From Ariolimax columbianus (taxonomy: Eukaryota > Mollusca > Gastropoda > Stylommatophora > Arionidae): a stretch of DNA of 64,000 nt. Position 1 is the stretch's first letter, and each line of letters begins with the position of its first letter. The notes under the pieces were generated by a model. The model had not been told where the DNA came from, ran no database searches, and saw nothing but the letters and a program-made list of their open reading frames with translations. The position numbers and the translations under genes were made by a program. The DNA is taken from contig JAVGWX010000005.1 of assembly GCA_036924085.1 (NCBI GenBank), positions 78,776,047-78,840,046 on the forward strand, in the 5' to 3' direction. Positions 49,896-61,300 of the stretch are shown here, one piece after another.

Positions 49896-52671
49896 ATGGC
49901 ATTTTGCAAATTTGGATTGCTCAGAAGTTGCTCACGTCGGCAAATATCATCATTAACTCTTGCTGGTTAGTGTCCTGTTATATAGGGATGAAGTATTTAT
50001 AATACATTGCATTCATTTGCTATGACTTTAATGACACATTACTATGACTTTAATCATTTCATAAATATCTTCAACTTCTGATCACTTAGAGATAACTGAA
50101 AGTGCAGCGGTGAATGAGCTGACAACAACCAGTGACTCATAGCTGGCTGCTTGCATCAGGGTCAGCAAACCCTAGTTGATCTAGGTGGCAGCTCTGGAAA
50201 CAGACTGCACTTGTGTAGTCTGGCTAAGAGAATTGGGATTGCAGAGGGAAAGCAAACCTAGTCCCAAAAATGCTATGCTGAAACCGGATGTTTCGGGTCT
50301 TAAGGTGCATATATTGCAGCCTCACTGTATGTAAGCTACAACAAAATGTCCTTTTCAGGACAAATGCTGAAGAAGAAGAAGATCACTGAGATTGTTGATG
50401 TTCTTGCAAGTATTTGGTTTGATATGTTGTTTCGCAATGTACAGTTGAACTGTGCTACCTCGCTCAGTGCATTTAATTTGGGCCTACAACCCTTAATGAT
50501 CAATATGCCTGAAGTCATAGGCAGGATATGGGTGCCTGTGTAAGATGATGATTGTCATGAAATATACTAGTACAGGAAATATGTTAACTGCAGTGCTCAA
50601 TCAGAACCTAAGCAGTCCTGCTGGTGACAAATTTGATTTTCAGTAAATATATGTTTTACTCTTTTCTTTAATCTATACATCTGAATTGTGCACTTTATCC
50701 ATAATTTGCTCATTTTTGTTCATATCTCCTTCATAGTGTAACATATTTGACAAAATATGTGTATATACTTGATAATATTCCTGGGTGTATCAATGTCATT
50801 ACATAAAAAATTGAGAATTCAACCATAAAGGTCTTCTAAAACAATCAATTTAATAAATCCTAAATATTGATGGAAAATAGTCCCTGTGCCTGTTTCACAA
50901 TAAAAAATATATAGCAGGCAGTTTCACATAATCCTCTTGATTCTTCCAATCCTCTTCATTCTTCCGCGCCTTTATCTTGGGATGCCTAGGCCATTAACCA
51001 AATCTCTTCAAGAAGAGAAATCCTGTGCTTTTTCTAGTTTCATTCACCTCTTCAAATGTGCTCTTTGGCCTTCCATTGCCACCCTCCCCCATAGGTTCCA
51101 TGACAGGGATTGCTTGGTGATACTACCTTGGGGCTTTTCAGTGTGTGACTTATTTCCTGTTACATTTGTCTTTGTCCTGTTCTCTCCCATAAGCTTTTGT
51201 TTGTAGCCGGGCTGAATCGCTGCAGCTCCAGAATCATTGTCAGGGAATTGTTATAAACCCCTGCAATCTTTTAATATTTTCAAGAAATCCGCTATTGTTA
51301 TTTTCAGAAATGTTATAACTAAAGTTGTTATGATACCTCAAAAATTAATATATTTAGAGATGCATATTTTTTAGGTATGGTTTTATAACCTGTTCCTGTA
51401 CAATTTAAAATAAATCCTAGCATACTGGATGACCTGTTCCTCAGAGGCGGTTTCACCGCCGTGGGTCCCAACTTCGTTTCCATCGTCTTCTGTCTTGGGC
51501 CACGGGGGACCAGTGGGTGATAAGTTTCCTGTCTGTAGCATTGTAGATGTTGTTTCTGAGTTCCAGGGAGTCAGACCAGCACGTAGGTGGTCTTCCCTGT
51601 GGTCATCTTATGTCTCATAGGTACCAGACTGCTGTCACTGTGCTCAGCGGTCATCAGTTCTCCAGAGCAGGTAACCAGCTCAGCAATGCTTTAACTTGTC
51701 TACGTTGGTAACTGCACCCTTCACCAATCCCAGCAGACATTAAAAAAAAAACATATCCCCCTGCACAGTATTTAAAAATCTCCCTGTGCATCTTTTTAAA
51801 TCCCAGTGTGCAGTTGACAAAAATCCTCCTCTACAGTTTTTCAAACTAATGAAGTGAATGGCTTTCAAATAATCCCATGGTAGTTTTAAAAATTCCCAGT
51901 GTACAGTTTACAAAATTTAAATTTTCATTGTTTTGATGTCCATTCGCTGAAGTTGACAAGCATGCTTTTATCTTTCTAGGTCTCAAGAACAATTGTCCCA
52001 GCCTAACACAAGGTGGCCATGGTGAGATGAAGGTATTTCACCCTAATCTCACATCCATGCAGGACCTAGTTGGATGGAACAAAGGGATAACAAACAGCGT
52101 TCAGCTTTCTGCACAAAGATTAACTGTAATGTCCCAACCTAAAACACTTTCTGCTGTTGTTTTGGAGTCGATTTTATTTCATAATCGACTTTCAAAAAAT
52201 GATGAAAGATCACGAGACATTCACAAGTATATCTGTCCTTCTAAACTGACGTATAACGATACAAATTTGGTTATATTAGACAACATAATATCAATAACGT
52301 CCTTTTATGACTGCCCTGTATCAACAATCATAGACAACATGAAGGCACCAAGCACACAGAAGTCTGAAATTTCAGAAGCTCCAGGCAAGAGCACTCCAAA
52401 AATGGAAGCTAAAATTATTATGGAAATAAGGCGTAGGAAAATGAGGAGGCATAAACTGAAGAAATTAAGAAAAAAGATGTACTTCGTCTGGCATAAGCAA
52501 AAATCAGCTAGAAGAGCTAAGAGAATGGCTTTATACTACAAAGGGCTGGATGAAATTACAAAATCAGGGGAGGATTTCAGTGCTGCCAATTTTGTTCAAG
52601 AGCAGTTAGCTAAGGCAAAGAAGGGAGGATACCTCATCAATGTGTTATTAGACTTGAAAGTTGACAAATGA
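49896..52671 (+). CDS. AURKAIP1: Mitochondrial ribosomal protein mS38 / AURKAIP1-like, two coding exons
   Basis: Exon 1 (49896-49965) encodes MAFCKFGLLRSCSRRQISSL followed by TLA, an Arg/Ser-rich presequence suitable for mitochondria, and ends G|GTTAGT in phase 1. Exon 2 (51980-52671) starts after TTTATCTTTCTAG; G|GT makes Gly and the frame stays open to TGA at 52669-52671, for 253 residues in all. From about residue 169 it is strongly basic: KIIMEIRRRKMRRHKLKKLR, then KKMYFVWHKQKSARRAKRM. This is the conserved C-terminal region (COX24/DUF1713-type) of mS38, a small-subunit mitoribosomal protein called AURKAIP1 in vertebrates, where the helix binds rRNA. Human AURKAIP1 is about 199 residues, so this one is somewhat long, mainly in the weakly conserved middle. 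A TTTTTTGCAG acceptor at 49874-49883 suggests a 5' untranslated exon upstream. AATAAA lies at 53431-53436. Confidence 0.9.
50090..50375 (+). mobile_element. Diverged family C element in the mS38 intron
   Basis: Block order as in family C ('gagctgacaacaaccagtga', 'tcagggtcagcaaaccctag', 'ctaagagaattgggattg', 'gatgtttcgggtcttaagg'), ending 'tgctgaagaagaagaag', so with a (GAA)n tail. Confidence 0.72.
51000..51210 (-). pseudogene. LINE C-terminal fragment
   Basis: 'ggttccatgacagggattgc' and 'ggggctttt' match the fragment at 24950-25145 in the same orientation, so this is a second, more eroded copy of that LINE tail. Confidence 0.5.
51430..51740 (-). pseudogene. LINE 3' fragment
   Basis: 'gatgacctgttcctcagagg', 'cccaacttcgtttcca' and 'gtggtcttccctg' parallel the copy at 37440-37800. 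Confidence 0.55.
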
Positions 52672-52735
52672 GAAGTTTAGACTTGAAAGTTGACAAATGA
52701 GAAGTTTAGACTTGAAAGTTGAATAATGAGTTGTT
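52651..52735. repeat. 29-bp tandem repeat overlapping the mS38 stop codon
   Basis: GACTTGAAAGTTGACAAATG AGAAGTTTA begins at 52651, 52680 and 52709 (the third copy is incomplete). The first unit codes DLKVDK and the stop; the next units are 3' untranslated. Confidence 0.95.
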
Positions 52736-52859
52736 AAAATGATCGAGATAAAAGTGTTTAAGAAAATGATGACTTATGGTATTAATAGCTTTCATAGTGT
52801 TTTCATGAAGAATGTGAAACATGTTTGAAGTTGTGTGACAACATTTGAAGTATTTAATT

Positions 52860-53345
52860 ATGGAATATCAGTGAGTTGGATTTTTGAGTATCTAAAAATG
52901 GGACAACAGTTTGAGTGGGACATTTAAGTATCTAATAATGGAACACCAGTTTGAATGGCACATTTGAGTGTCTAATAATGGAACACCGGTTTGAATGGGA
53001 CATTTGAGTATCCAATAATGGGACAACAGTTTGAATAGGGCATTTGAAAAACTAGTAATGGGACAATGGTTAGAGTGGATTGTTGAGGTTTCAAATAATG
53101 GGACAACAGTTTGAGGGAGATATTTGAGTATCTAATAATGGAACACCAGTTTGAATGGGATATTTGAGTATCTAATAATGGGACAACAGTTTGAATGGGG
53201 CATTTGAAAAACTAGTAATGGGACAATGGTTTGAGTGGATTGTTGAGGTTTCAAATAATAGGACAACAGTTTGAGTGAGATATTTGAGTATCTAATAATG
53301 GGACATTTGAAAAACTAGTAATGGGACAACGGTTTGAGTGGGATA
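52860..53345. repeat. Minisatellite in the mS38 3' region, about 40-bp unit
   Basis: The unit GAGTATCTAATAATGGGACA ACAGTTTGAATGGGACATTT recurs about 12 times with two alternating variants ('aaaaactagtaatggg', 'ggtttcaaataatggg'). It probably lies in the 3' untranslated region, before AATAAA at 53431. Confidence 0.88.
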
Positions 53346-53449
53346 GTTTTTCTGGATAATATTTTTAGCACTTGCTATAAAGTTTATGAGCATACACATT
53401 AATGGTATAGTATTTTTATGTAAGCTAAACAATAAACAAAATGTGCTGG

Positions 53450-54670
53450 GAAAATCTAGTTATAATACTTGTATAAGCATGTTAATGTTTTTCTTGATTA
53501 AACATAAATATTTACATCAGCTGTTTTTATTGGTGATTGAATGAAATGAATGTACTTGTTTATTGTACTTTTGTGTTCCACTCTTTCTGTTTCTACAATG
53601 AACTTTGCAATTAGAAAAGATAAATTGGGCTTCACTCTTTATAAAACCATATATAAGTAATGGCTGAGTGACTGAACCAGTACAGATACAAAATGACATC
53701 TGTAATGGTTATAAGGCCTTTGTGAGTCACAGTATGCCAGTTATGAAAAAGAGAAGACCAAACAAGAAATGGTCAATTTGATTACACGTAGACAAAAACA
53801 CATGAAAACATGACCAAATCACACGCACACAAAAACAAACCAAAACAACTACATAAATGTACATACAGACACATGTGCTGAAATAAAAATATAGAAATTG
53901 ATGAATGAAAACAATAATAAAAGAGATAAAAAGAAAAGGAGGAATGAGCAGAGAATCCTACACGAAAATGAAATATATTCAAACCATGAGGTTTAAGGCA
54001 TCCCATCAGGAAGGTCAAATGATTCTCAAGCTCAAACCGGCGTTGTTCATCGGAGGAGCAGAAGACAATGTCATTGACTCTGATGTCCAGGACTTGAAAT
54101 GTCCCTTACGAAGGCCTTGTGGCTGCAGTGTAGGTATCATTGATTTTTTTTCCCTGTGCGCTCTATATGTTCCATCGACTTTTGACCTTCAGTACTGTTA
54201 CAGCTTCTATTTATTTATTTGTGCTTCACACTTGACTTTTGGTCTATTCTTCTCCAGATCAGCACATAAATTTCATGGGTCTCGATGATATTTCCCTTTT
54301 GTTACATAGCCACATGTTATATTATTTCTATTAGTAACACTACCAGATGATTGTACACAGATATGAACAACCTTCGTTGTTGACGTACCTCCTAGAGGTG
54401 ATGGTGGAAAATGTCCAAATGACATCTTAACGGTTACTAGCACCACCAACAGCAAAGTGCGGACCCTATACTGCTGGGTAGGCGAAATGTCAACAGGAAA
54501 AGGCCTGGAGGATGAAAATACCAGAGCTGCGCCTTCACCAGGCAGGAAGGAAACCACCCACTAATGTACTACTAATAGCCAAATGCAAGTCAGAACGCAA
54601 ACCACTGAAGATGAGGGGTGTCACCTTCTAATGACTGACCAGATGATTTGGGGAACAAAAGGATAGGTTT
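53450..54670. other. Intergenic DNA, nothing definite
   Basis: A 127-codon ORF (53905-54288) has no recognisable motif and no splice support. Confidence 0.45.
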
Positions 54671-54684
54671 TGGTTACCTGGTAT

Positions 54685-55107
54685 ACAACCAGATACTAGT
54701 ATGACATACGAAGAGTCAAAACGGCTTATTAGAGCTAGATACATGACCAAATGGGAAACCGAACATACTGGCTACACCAAAAACAATGCCTATTACCAGT
54801 TGAACAGAAGAGAGCAGGTCGTGGTCTTCAGACTTCGCACCGGCCACAATAGACTGAGGTACCACCTATTCAACAAATTGAAGATAGGTGGCACCGACGA
54901 ATGCCCGTGTGGTACCGGGAAAATGACCGCTGAGCATTTGCTGCAAAACTGCCCGACATACAAGGATCAGAGAGAGCAGATGTGGCCATCACCAGTGGCA
55001 ACACTAGACAAGCTATATGGCAGTGTCGACAGCCTCAGGATGACTGCTGCCTTTTTCAAAAAAATAATGGTTACTGTCTGATTGTACAATGAAGAAGAAG
55101 AAGAAGA
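54685..55107 (+). mobile_element. 5'-truncated LINE with (GAA)n tail and 13-bp target duplication
   Basis: The insertion carries the last 126 codons of a LINE ORF (54701-55081): RYMTKWETEHTGYTKNNAYY, VVVFRLRTGHNRLRYHL and a complete knuckle CPCGTGKMTAEHLLQNCP. A short 3' region GATTGTACAATG runs straight into (AAG)n. GGTTACCTGGTAT flanks it exactly at 54672-54684 and 55108-55120. This is a clear target-primed insertion and defines the element's 3' end. A near-identical copy lies on the minus strand at 1-395. Confidence 0.93.
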
Positions 55108-55119
55108 GGTTACCTGGTA

Positions 55120-55375
55120 TCAGATAATGGTTTCTGATTGAATACCAGGAGTGACAGATGGACAAATGGGCTATTTGAAGGCATGTTGGGGAGGGTTAAC
55201 AGAACAGGTTGGAGGAAGGAGAAAGAGTGCAAGGGAAGGGGCAGAACCTTTATTTGTTAAACTGATGTTGGTTCTTTCATATTGCAGTTTGACTGATGTT
55301 CTGCGTGAGTCTAGTAGTCTTACTGAAATATCTTTCTTAGTTACCCAGGCACACACCTGAATACTTAAGCTAGTA
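55120..55375. other. Intergenic DNA, nothing recognised
   Basis: Short chance ORFs only. Confidence 0.4.
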
Positions 55376-55508
55376 TCAGGTACAACAACCCTAACCCGAC
55401 CAAGATCCCACCTGATATCCATACTGTATGCCTGGAAACAGGCTGCGTTACTGTAGCCTGGCCAACAAGGTAGGGATCAACATTGTGATCTCCATAGTGG
55501 TGAACATA
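55376..55508 (+). mobile_element. Family B fragment
   Basis: 5' part of the family ('gaccaagatcccacctgata', 'cctggaaacaggctgcg', 'aacattgtgatctccatagt'). Confidence 0.6.
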
Positions 55509-55509
55509 T

Positions 55510-56005
55510 TAAACCGTTTATTACACTACTGCGAGAAAGACCCGGTTCATCTTCTTCTGCATGTTCTCTGAAATGTGAAAAAAACCACTTCAAACTTGCT
55601 ACTAGAGAAAATGAGTCGAGTATGAACAACTCAGATACGAGGAGCTTTGATAACAGCAACACATGCACACAAAATAAGTTGTTACAGATCCAGCAGCTTC
55701 TGGGCTCGCACCCTTCAGCCCAATGCTATGTAATGGTATCTGCACATGTTTATCAACTGTTGTCTAGTGCCATACAAAGTGTTTCATTTATTTGACCTCG
55801 CAGGAAGAATCATTTTCCTAAAACCGTTGAGTTGCTGAGCTCTTAAAGAGAAGATGAACAACGGTTTCATATGGGTGTGTGCACAGCTGGCACTCAGAAG
55901 TGTATTGTGGTTGAATTCTATTCAGGTACTTGTTAAATCAGATGTGTTGGGTTCTCAGTCAGAAAATGGTGCTCTGATCTTTGCTTGTGAGTTGATTTAT
56001 ACTGT
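55510..56005. other. Intergenic DNA, nothing recognised
   Basis: The phrase 'aaataag' with 'gataacagcaacacatgcac' (about 55650) recurs at about 56537 with a CA run, a small local duplication. No gene. Confidence 0.4.
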
Positions 56006-56011
56006 CATCTG

Positions 56012-56328
56012 GGATTAAGATGCTGAACAGCGCATGAGCTGCAGTGGTCAGTGACCCATAGCTGCCAAGACCCTTCTACACCTCCACGCAGTGATCATGG
56101 ATAACAGACTGCAGCAGAACAGACTGGCTAAGGAGAAGGGATCGAAGAGGGAATGCTAACCCGGTACTAAAAAAATTCTTGCTGAAGTCAGATGTGTTGG
56201 ACCAAAAGGTGCAAATATCGCAGTCAAGCTGTAAACTACGACACAACACATTCCGTTCTCTGGACTACATTCTGCTACATAAGCCCTTTCAGGGTTTGGT
56301 AGCGGGCGATTGAGAACGAACCAAGCCA
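56012..56328 (+). mobile_element. Family C long element
   Basis: It starts GGGATTAAGATGCTGAACAG, has a small deletion after 'gacccatagctg', and ends GCGATTGAGAACGAACCAAG then CC. Its tail is of the AAGCC type. Confidence 0.85.
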
Positions 56329-56329
56329 T

Positions 56330-57005
56330 ACTGTCATCTGGATTGAGACTTGCCCTCCCCGTGTTTCTTATCTGTTCAGCCAAGTTTCTTTCTTTGCTGT
56401 TTTTGTCTTTGCTAGTCTGTCTGCCTTGTCATTGTCAGGTGTGTTTGTGTGTCCACGGATCCACTGCAGAACTATTTTGATAACACAGAAAGTGACACAC
56501 ATACATAAAATGAGTCAAGTGTGAACAACTCAGATACGAGCAGCTTCGATAACAGCAACACACACACACACACACACACAAAATAAGAAAAAGCCAATCC
56601 AAATATTTTCATGTCTTTTTAATTGTGATATTACAGATTGGCTATAGTATGAGATAAACTTTTGGAAGCATATGATAGCACCAGGCAGAGGGCTAGGTGT
56701 GCTTGTTCTGTGTTACTTGAACTCACTAAAGGAGGGTTCAATCTATTCTCTCTGAGTACCCATGGATGGAGTTCTGAAGCTGAGCTGTTGGAATGAATAG
56801 ATTGTGTCATCATGGCTATTGTTACTTCACTGGAGCATGGGACTAACAATGGGTAGTCTTCCTCCTTGCAGGGAGTCTGTTACAGACATGTACATGTTCC
56901 AACAGTGGTGATTTATGTAGCACTTTTGTTTTATATGCTGAGATTGCTAGCCCCTCTTTAGTCATATCTTATGACATGCACTGCTCGAGTGGCTTTGGTT
57001 TTTCT
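56330..57005. other. Intergenic DNA with a short (CA)n run
   Basis: (CA)n at about 56559-56580. No gene recognised. Confidence 0.45.
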
Positions 57006-57009
57006 GTGG

Positions 57010-57410
57010 ACTGTGTGTGATAGAGTTGAGACAACGACACACTTAAAGTATCATAAGAGGTAACTAAGAGTGTAATCAAACCTCTCTGTGTGTGTGATAG
57101 AGTTAATTAGACAACTGGTTACACTTGAAGTATATTGTAAGAGGTAACTAAGAGTGTGATCAAACCTTTCTCTCTCTGTGTGATAGAGTTAATAATTAGA
57201 CAACTGGTTACACTTGAAGTATATTGTAAGAGGTAACTAAGAGTGTGATCAAACCTTTCTCTTTCTGTGTGATAGAGTTAATTAGACAACTGGTTACACT
57301 TGAAGTATATTGTAAGAGGTAACTAAGAGTGTGATAGAGTTAATAATAATTAGACAACTGCCACGATTAGAGTATCATAAGAAGTAACTAAAAGTGTGAT
57401 CAAATCTCTC
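57010..57410. repeat. Minisatellite, about 80-95-bp unit, four to five copies
   Basis: The unit 'gtgtgatagagttaattaga' 'caactggttacacttgaagt' 'atattgtaagaggtaactaa' 'gagtgtgatcaaacctttct' is repeated with length variation. Confidence 0.88.
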
Positions 57411-57469
57411 TATGGCAAAATCCCCAAACATGGCTTCCATACATACAGACCAAAACCCTGCCATAGAAA

Positions 57470-57820
57470 CTACCCCCTTTTATAAAAGAGACCCCATTTT
57501 TGATGCAGGAATAAGACACCCAATTTTATTATACAGGAATCTGCCGAAGACGGATGTGTCGAACCAAAATGTGCAAATATTGCAGTCAAGCTGTAAACTA
57601 GCGACACAACGCATTCCATTCTGCAGACTACATCCTGGACTTGGTAGCGAGAGATTGAGAATGAATGTAGAAAAAGAAGATACAGGAATAAAAGAAACCC
57701 CATTTTTTATAGAGAAATAAAAGTGACCCCATTTTTTTAAATAGAGGAATAAAAGTGTCCCCATTTTAAATAAAGGAATAAGAAATACCACATTTTTTAT
57801 GCTGGAAAAAGTTACGCCAT
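57470..57820. repeat. Minisatellite, about 29-bp unit, interrupted by a family C short element
   Basis: The unit TATAAAAGAGACCCCATTTT TGATGCAGGA recurs before and after the insert at 57541-57679. Confidence 0.82.
57541..57679 (+). mobile_element. Family C short form, 10-bp target duplication
   Basis: 139 bp. It starts CTGCCGAAGACGGATGTGTC and ends GAATGTAGAAAAAGAAG. ATACAGGAAT flanks it at 57531-57540 and 57680-57689; the array unit also contains similar words, so the duplication is slightly less certain than elsewhere. Confidence 0.85.
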
Positions 57821-57829
57821 TTTTGAAAC

Positions 57830-58394
57830 AGGCATACAAGGGTGAATTCACTATTTTTAAATCCTGGAGATATCAGGCCATGACATGCATAGTAGTGGTA
57901 GTGGTCCTATTCTTTGTTTCCCAGTAAGGGACTTTGGCATCTAGATATGCAGGTGTTAAATTATGTGGTCATAAATATATCTACTTCTGTATGTATCTAA
58001 AGGAAAAACAATCACATGCTATGATGATTGTACAACAGGAACTTGTTCAACTATTTGGACACTTGTAGCATAACGTATATTAATAAAAAAAACACTTTTC
58101 AGCTCCATGAAGAGCATAGATCTTCAACAAATATATGCCAAATCATCAAATGTTGACCTGTCCATATCTATTGTGGCTAAAAGTTTCTACATGATGAGGT
58201 AGCCAGACCAAGCTTTTATGACATGCCTGGCAAGCTACAGTGTTACTATTCTTTGCTCCCGTTTCGAGCCCCGGTAGCATTCTGGTGCATGGCATATATA
58301 GTGATATTACAAATTAAGTTATTATACACAGCAAACAATGGGTTAGCAGTGGACAGATAGCATGAGTTTTAGATTCAGACATGGGTTGGGCAGC
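57830..58394. other. Intergenic DNA, nothing definite
   Basis: A B-box-like 'cgtttcgagccccgg' at 58259 may be a remnant of a tRNA-derived repeat. Confidence 0.4.
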
Positions 58395-61300
58395 GAGGAG
58401 CACTTGAGGGAAGATTATAGAGACATGGGTTGGGCAGTGAGGAGCACTTGAGAGGGAAGATTATAGAGGCATGGGTTGGGCAGTGAGGAACACTTGAGAG
58501 GGAAGATTACGATTATAGAGACATGGGTTGGGCAGTGAGGAACACTTGAGAGGGAAGATTATAGAGGCATGGGTTGGGCAGTGAGGAACACTTGAGAGGG
58601 AAGATTAAGATTATAGAGACATGGGTTGGGCAGTGAGGAACACTTGAGAGGGAAGATTAAGATTATAGAGACATGGGTTGGGCAGTGAGGAACACTTGAG
58701 GGAAGATTATAGAGACATGGGTTAGGCAGTGAGGAGCACTTGAGAGGGAAGATTATAGAGACATGGGTTGGGCAGTGAGGAGCACTTGAGAGGGAAGATT
58801 ATAGAGACATGGGCTGGGCAGTGAGGAGCAATTGAGAGGGAAGATTATAGAGACATGGGTTGGGTAGTGAGGAGCACTTGAGAGGGATGATTTTAGAGGC
58901 ATGGGCTGGGCAGTGAGGAACACTTGAGAGGGAAGATTATAGAGACATGGGTTGGGCAGTGAGGAACACTTGAGAGGGAAGATTAAAATTATAGAGACAT
59001 GGGTTGGGCAGTGAGGAACACTTGAGAGGGAAGATTATAGAGGCATGGGTTAGGCAGTGAGGAGCACTTGAGGGAAGATTATAGAGACATGGGTTGGGCA
59101 GTGAGGAACACTTGAGGGAAGATTATAGAGACATGGGTTGGGCAGTGAGGAGCACTTGAGAGGGAAGATTAAGATTATAGAGACATGGGTTGGGCAGTGA
59201 GGAACACTTGAGAGGGAAGATTATAGAGACATCGGTTGGGCAGTGAGGAGCACTTGAGGGAAGATTATAGAGACATGGGTTGGGCAGTGAGGAGCACTTG
59301 AGAGGGAAGATTATAGAGGCATGGGTTAGGCAGTGAGAAGCACTTGAGGGAAAATTATAGAAGCATAGGTTGGGCAGTGAGGAGCACTTGAGAGGGAAGA
59401 TTAAGATTATAGAGACATGGGTTGGGCAGTGAGGAGCACTTGAGGGAAGATTATAGAGACATGGGTTAGGCATTGAGGAACACTTGAGAGGGAAGATTAT
59501 AGAGGCATGGGTTGGGCAGTGAGGAGCACTTGAGGGAAAATTATAGAAGCATAGGTTGGGCAGTGAGGAGCACTTGAGAGGGAAGATTAAGATTATAGAG
59601 ATATGGGTTGGGCAGTGAGGAGCACTTGAGGCAAGATTATAGAGACATGGGTTAGGCATTGAGGAACACTTGAGAGGGAAGATTATAGAGACATGGGTTA
59701 GGTATTGAGGAACACTTGAGAGGGGAGATTATAGAGGCATGGGTTAGGCATTGAGGAACACTAGAGAGGGAAGATTATAGAGGCATGGGTTAAGCATTGA
59801 GGAACACTTGAGAGGGAAGATTATAGAGGCATGGGTTAGGCATTGAGGAACACTTGAGAGGGAAGATTATAGAGACATGGGTTAGGCATTGAGGAACACT
59901 TGAGAGGGAAGATTATAGAGACATGGGTTAGACATTGAGGAGCACTTGAGAGGGAAGATTATAGAGGCATGGGTTAGGCATTGAGGAACACTTGAGAGGG
60001 AAAATTATAGAGGCATGGGTTAGGCATTGAGGAACACTTGAGAGGGAAGATTATAGAGACACGGATTAGGCATTGAGGAACACTTGAGAGGGAAGATTAT
60101 AGAGGCATGGGTTAGGCAGTGAGGAGCACTTGAGGGAAGATTATAGAGACATGGGTTGGGCAGTGAAGAACACTTGAGGGAAGATTATAGAGACATGGGT
60201 TGGGCAGTGAGGAGCTTGAGAGGGAAGATTAAGATTATAGAGACATGGATTGGGCAGTGAGGAACACTTGAGAGGGAAGATTATAGAGGCATGGGTTAGG
60301 CAGTGAGGATCACTTGAGAGGGAAGATTAAGATTATAGAGACATGGGTTAGGCATTGAGAAACACTTGAGAGGGAAGATTATAGAGACATGGGTTGGGCA
60401 GTGAGGACCACTTGAGGGAAGATTATAGAGACATGGGTTGGGCAGTGAGGAGCACTTGAGAGGGAAGATTATAGAGGCATGGGTTAGGCAGTGAGAAGCA
60501 CTTGCGGGAAAATTATAGAAGCATAGGTTGGGCAGTGAGGAGCACTTGAGAGGGAAGATTATAGAGACATGGGTTAGGCTTTGAGGAACACTTGAGAGGG
60601 AAGATTATAGAGGCATGGGTTGGGCAGTGAGGAGCACTTGAGGGAAAATTATAGAAGCATAGGTTGGTCAGTGAGGAGCACTTGAGAGGGAAGATTAAGA
60701 TTATAGAGACATGGGTTGGGCAGTGAGGAGCACTTGAGGGAAGATTAAGATTATAGAGGCATGGGTTAGGCATTGAGGAACACTTGAGAGGGAAGATTAT
60801 AGAGGCATGGGTTGGGCAGTGAGGAGCACTTGAGGGAAAATTATAGAAGCATAGGTTGGCCAGTGAGGAGCACTTGAGAGGGAAGATTAAGATTATAGAG
60901 ACATGGGTTGGGCAGTGAGGAGCACTTGAGGGAAGATTATAGAGACATGGGTTAGGCATTGAGGAGCACTTGAGAGGGAAGATTAAGATTATAGAGGCAT
61001 GGGTTAGGCATTGAGGAACACTTGAGAGGGAAGATTATAGAGAGATGGGTTGGGCAGTGAGGAGCACTTGAGGGAAGATTATAGAGACATGGGTTAGGCA
61101 TTGAGGAACACTTGAGAGGGAAGATTATAGAGACATGGGTTAGGCATTGAGGAACACTTGAGAGGGAAGATTATAGAGGCATGGGTTAGGCATTGAGGAA
61201 CACTAGAGAGGGAAGATTATAGAGGCATGGGTTAAGCATTGAGGAACACTTGAGAGGGAAGATTATAGAGGCATGGGTTAGGCATTGAGGAACACTTGAG

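Larger units (their letters stand above)
49966..51979 (+). other. mS38 intron (GT-AG, phase 1) with repeat relics
   Basis: The donor is GTTAGT at 49966 and the acceptor TCTTTCTAG ends at 51979. It holds an old family C element and two LINE tails. No extra exon is needed to keep the frame. Confidence 0.85.

Noticed and set aside
53905..54288. 127-codon ORF as a host gene
   Set aside because: No recognisable motif, no splice signals in frame and ordinary AT-rich composition.
59123..60959. 148- and 178-codon minus-strand ORFs
   Set aside because: They are translations of the 46-bp satellite; the unit is not a multiple of three and the frames end when unit length varies.
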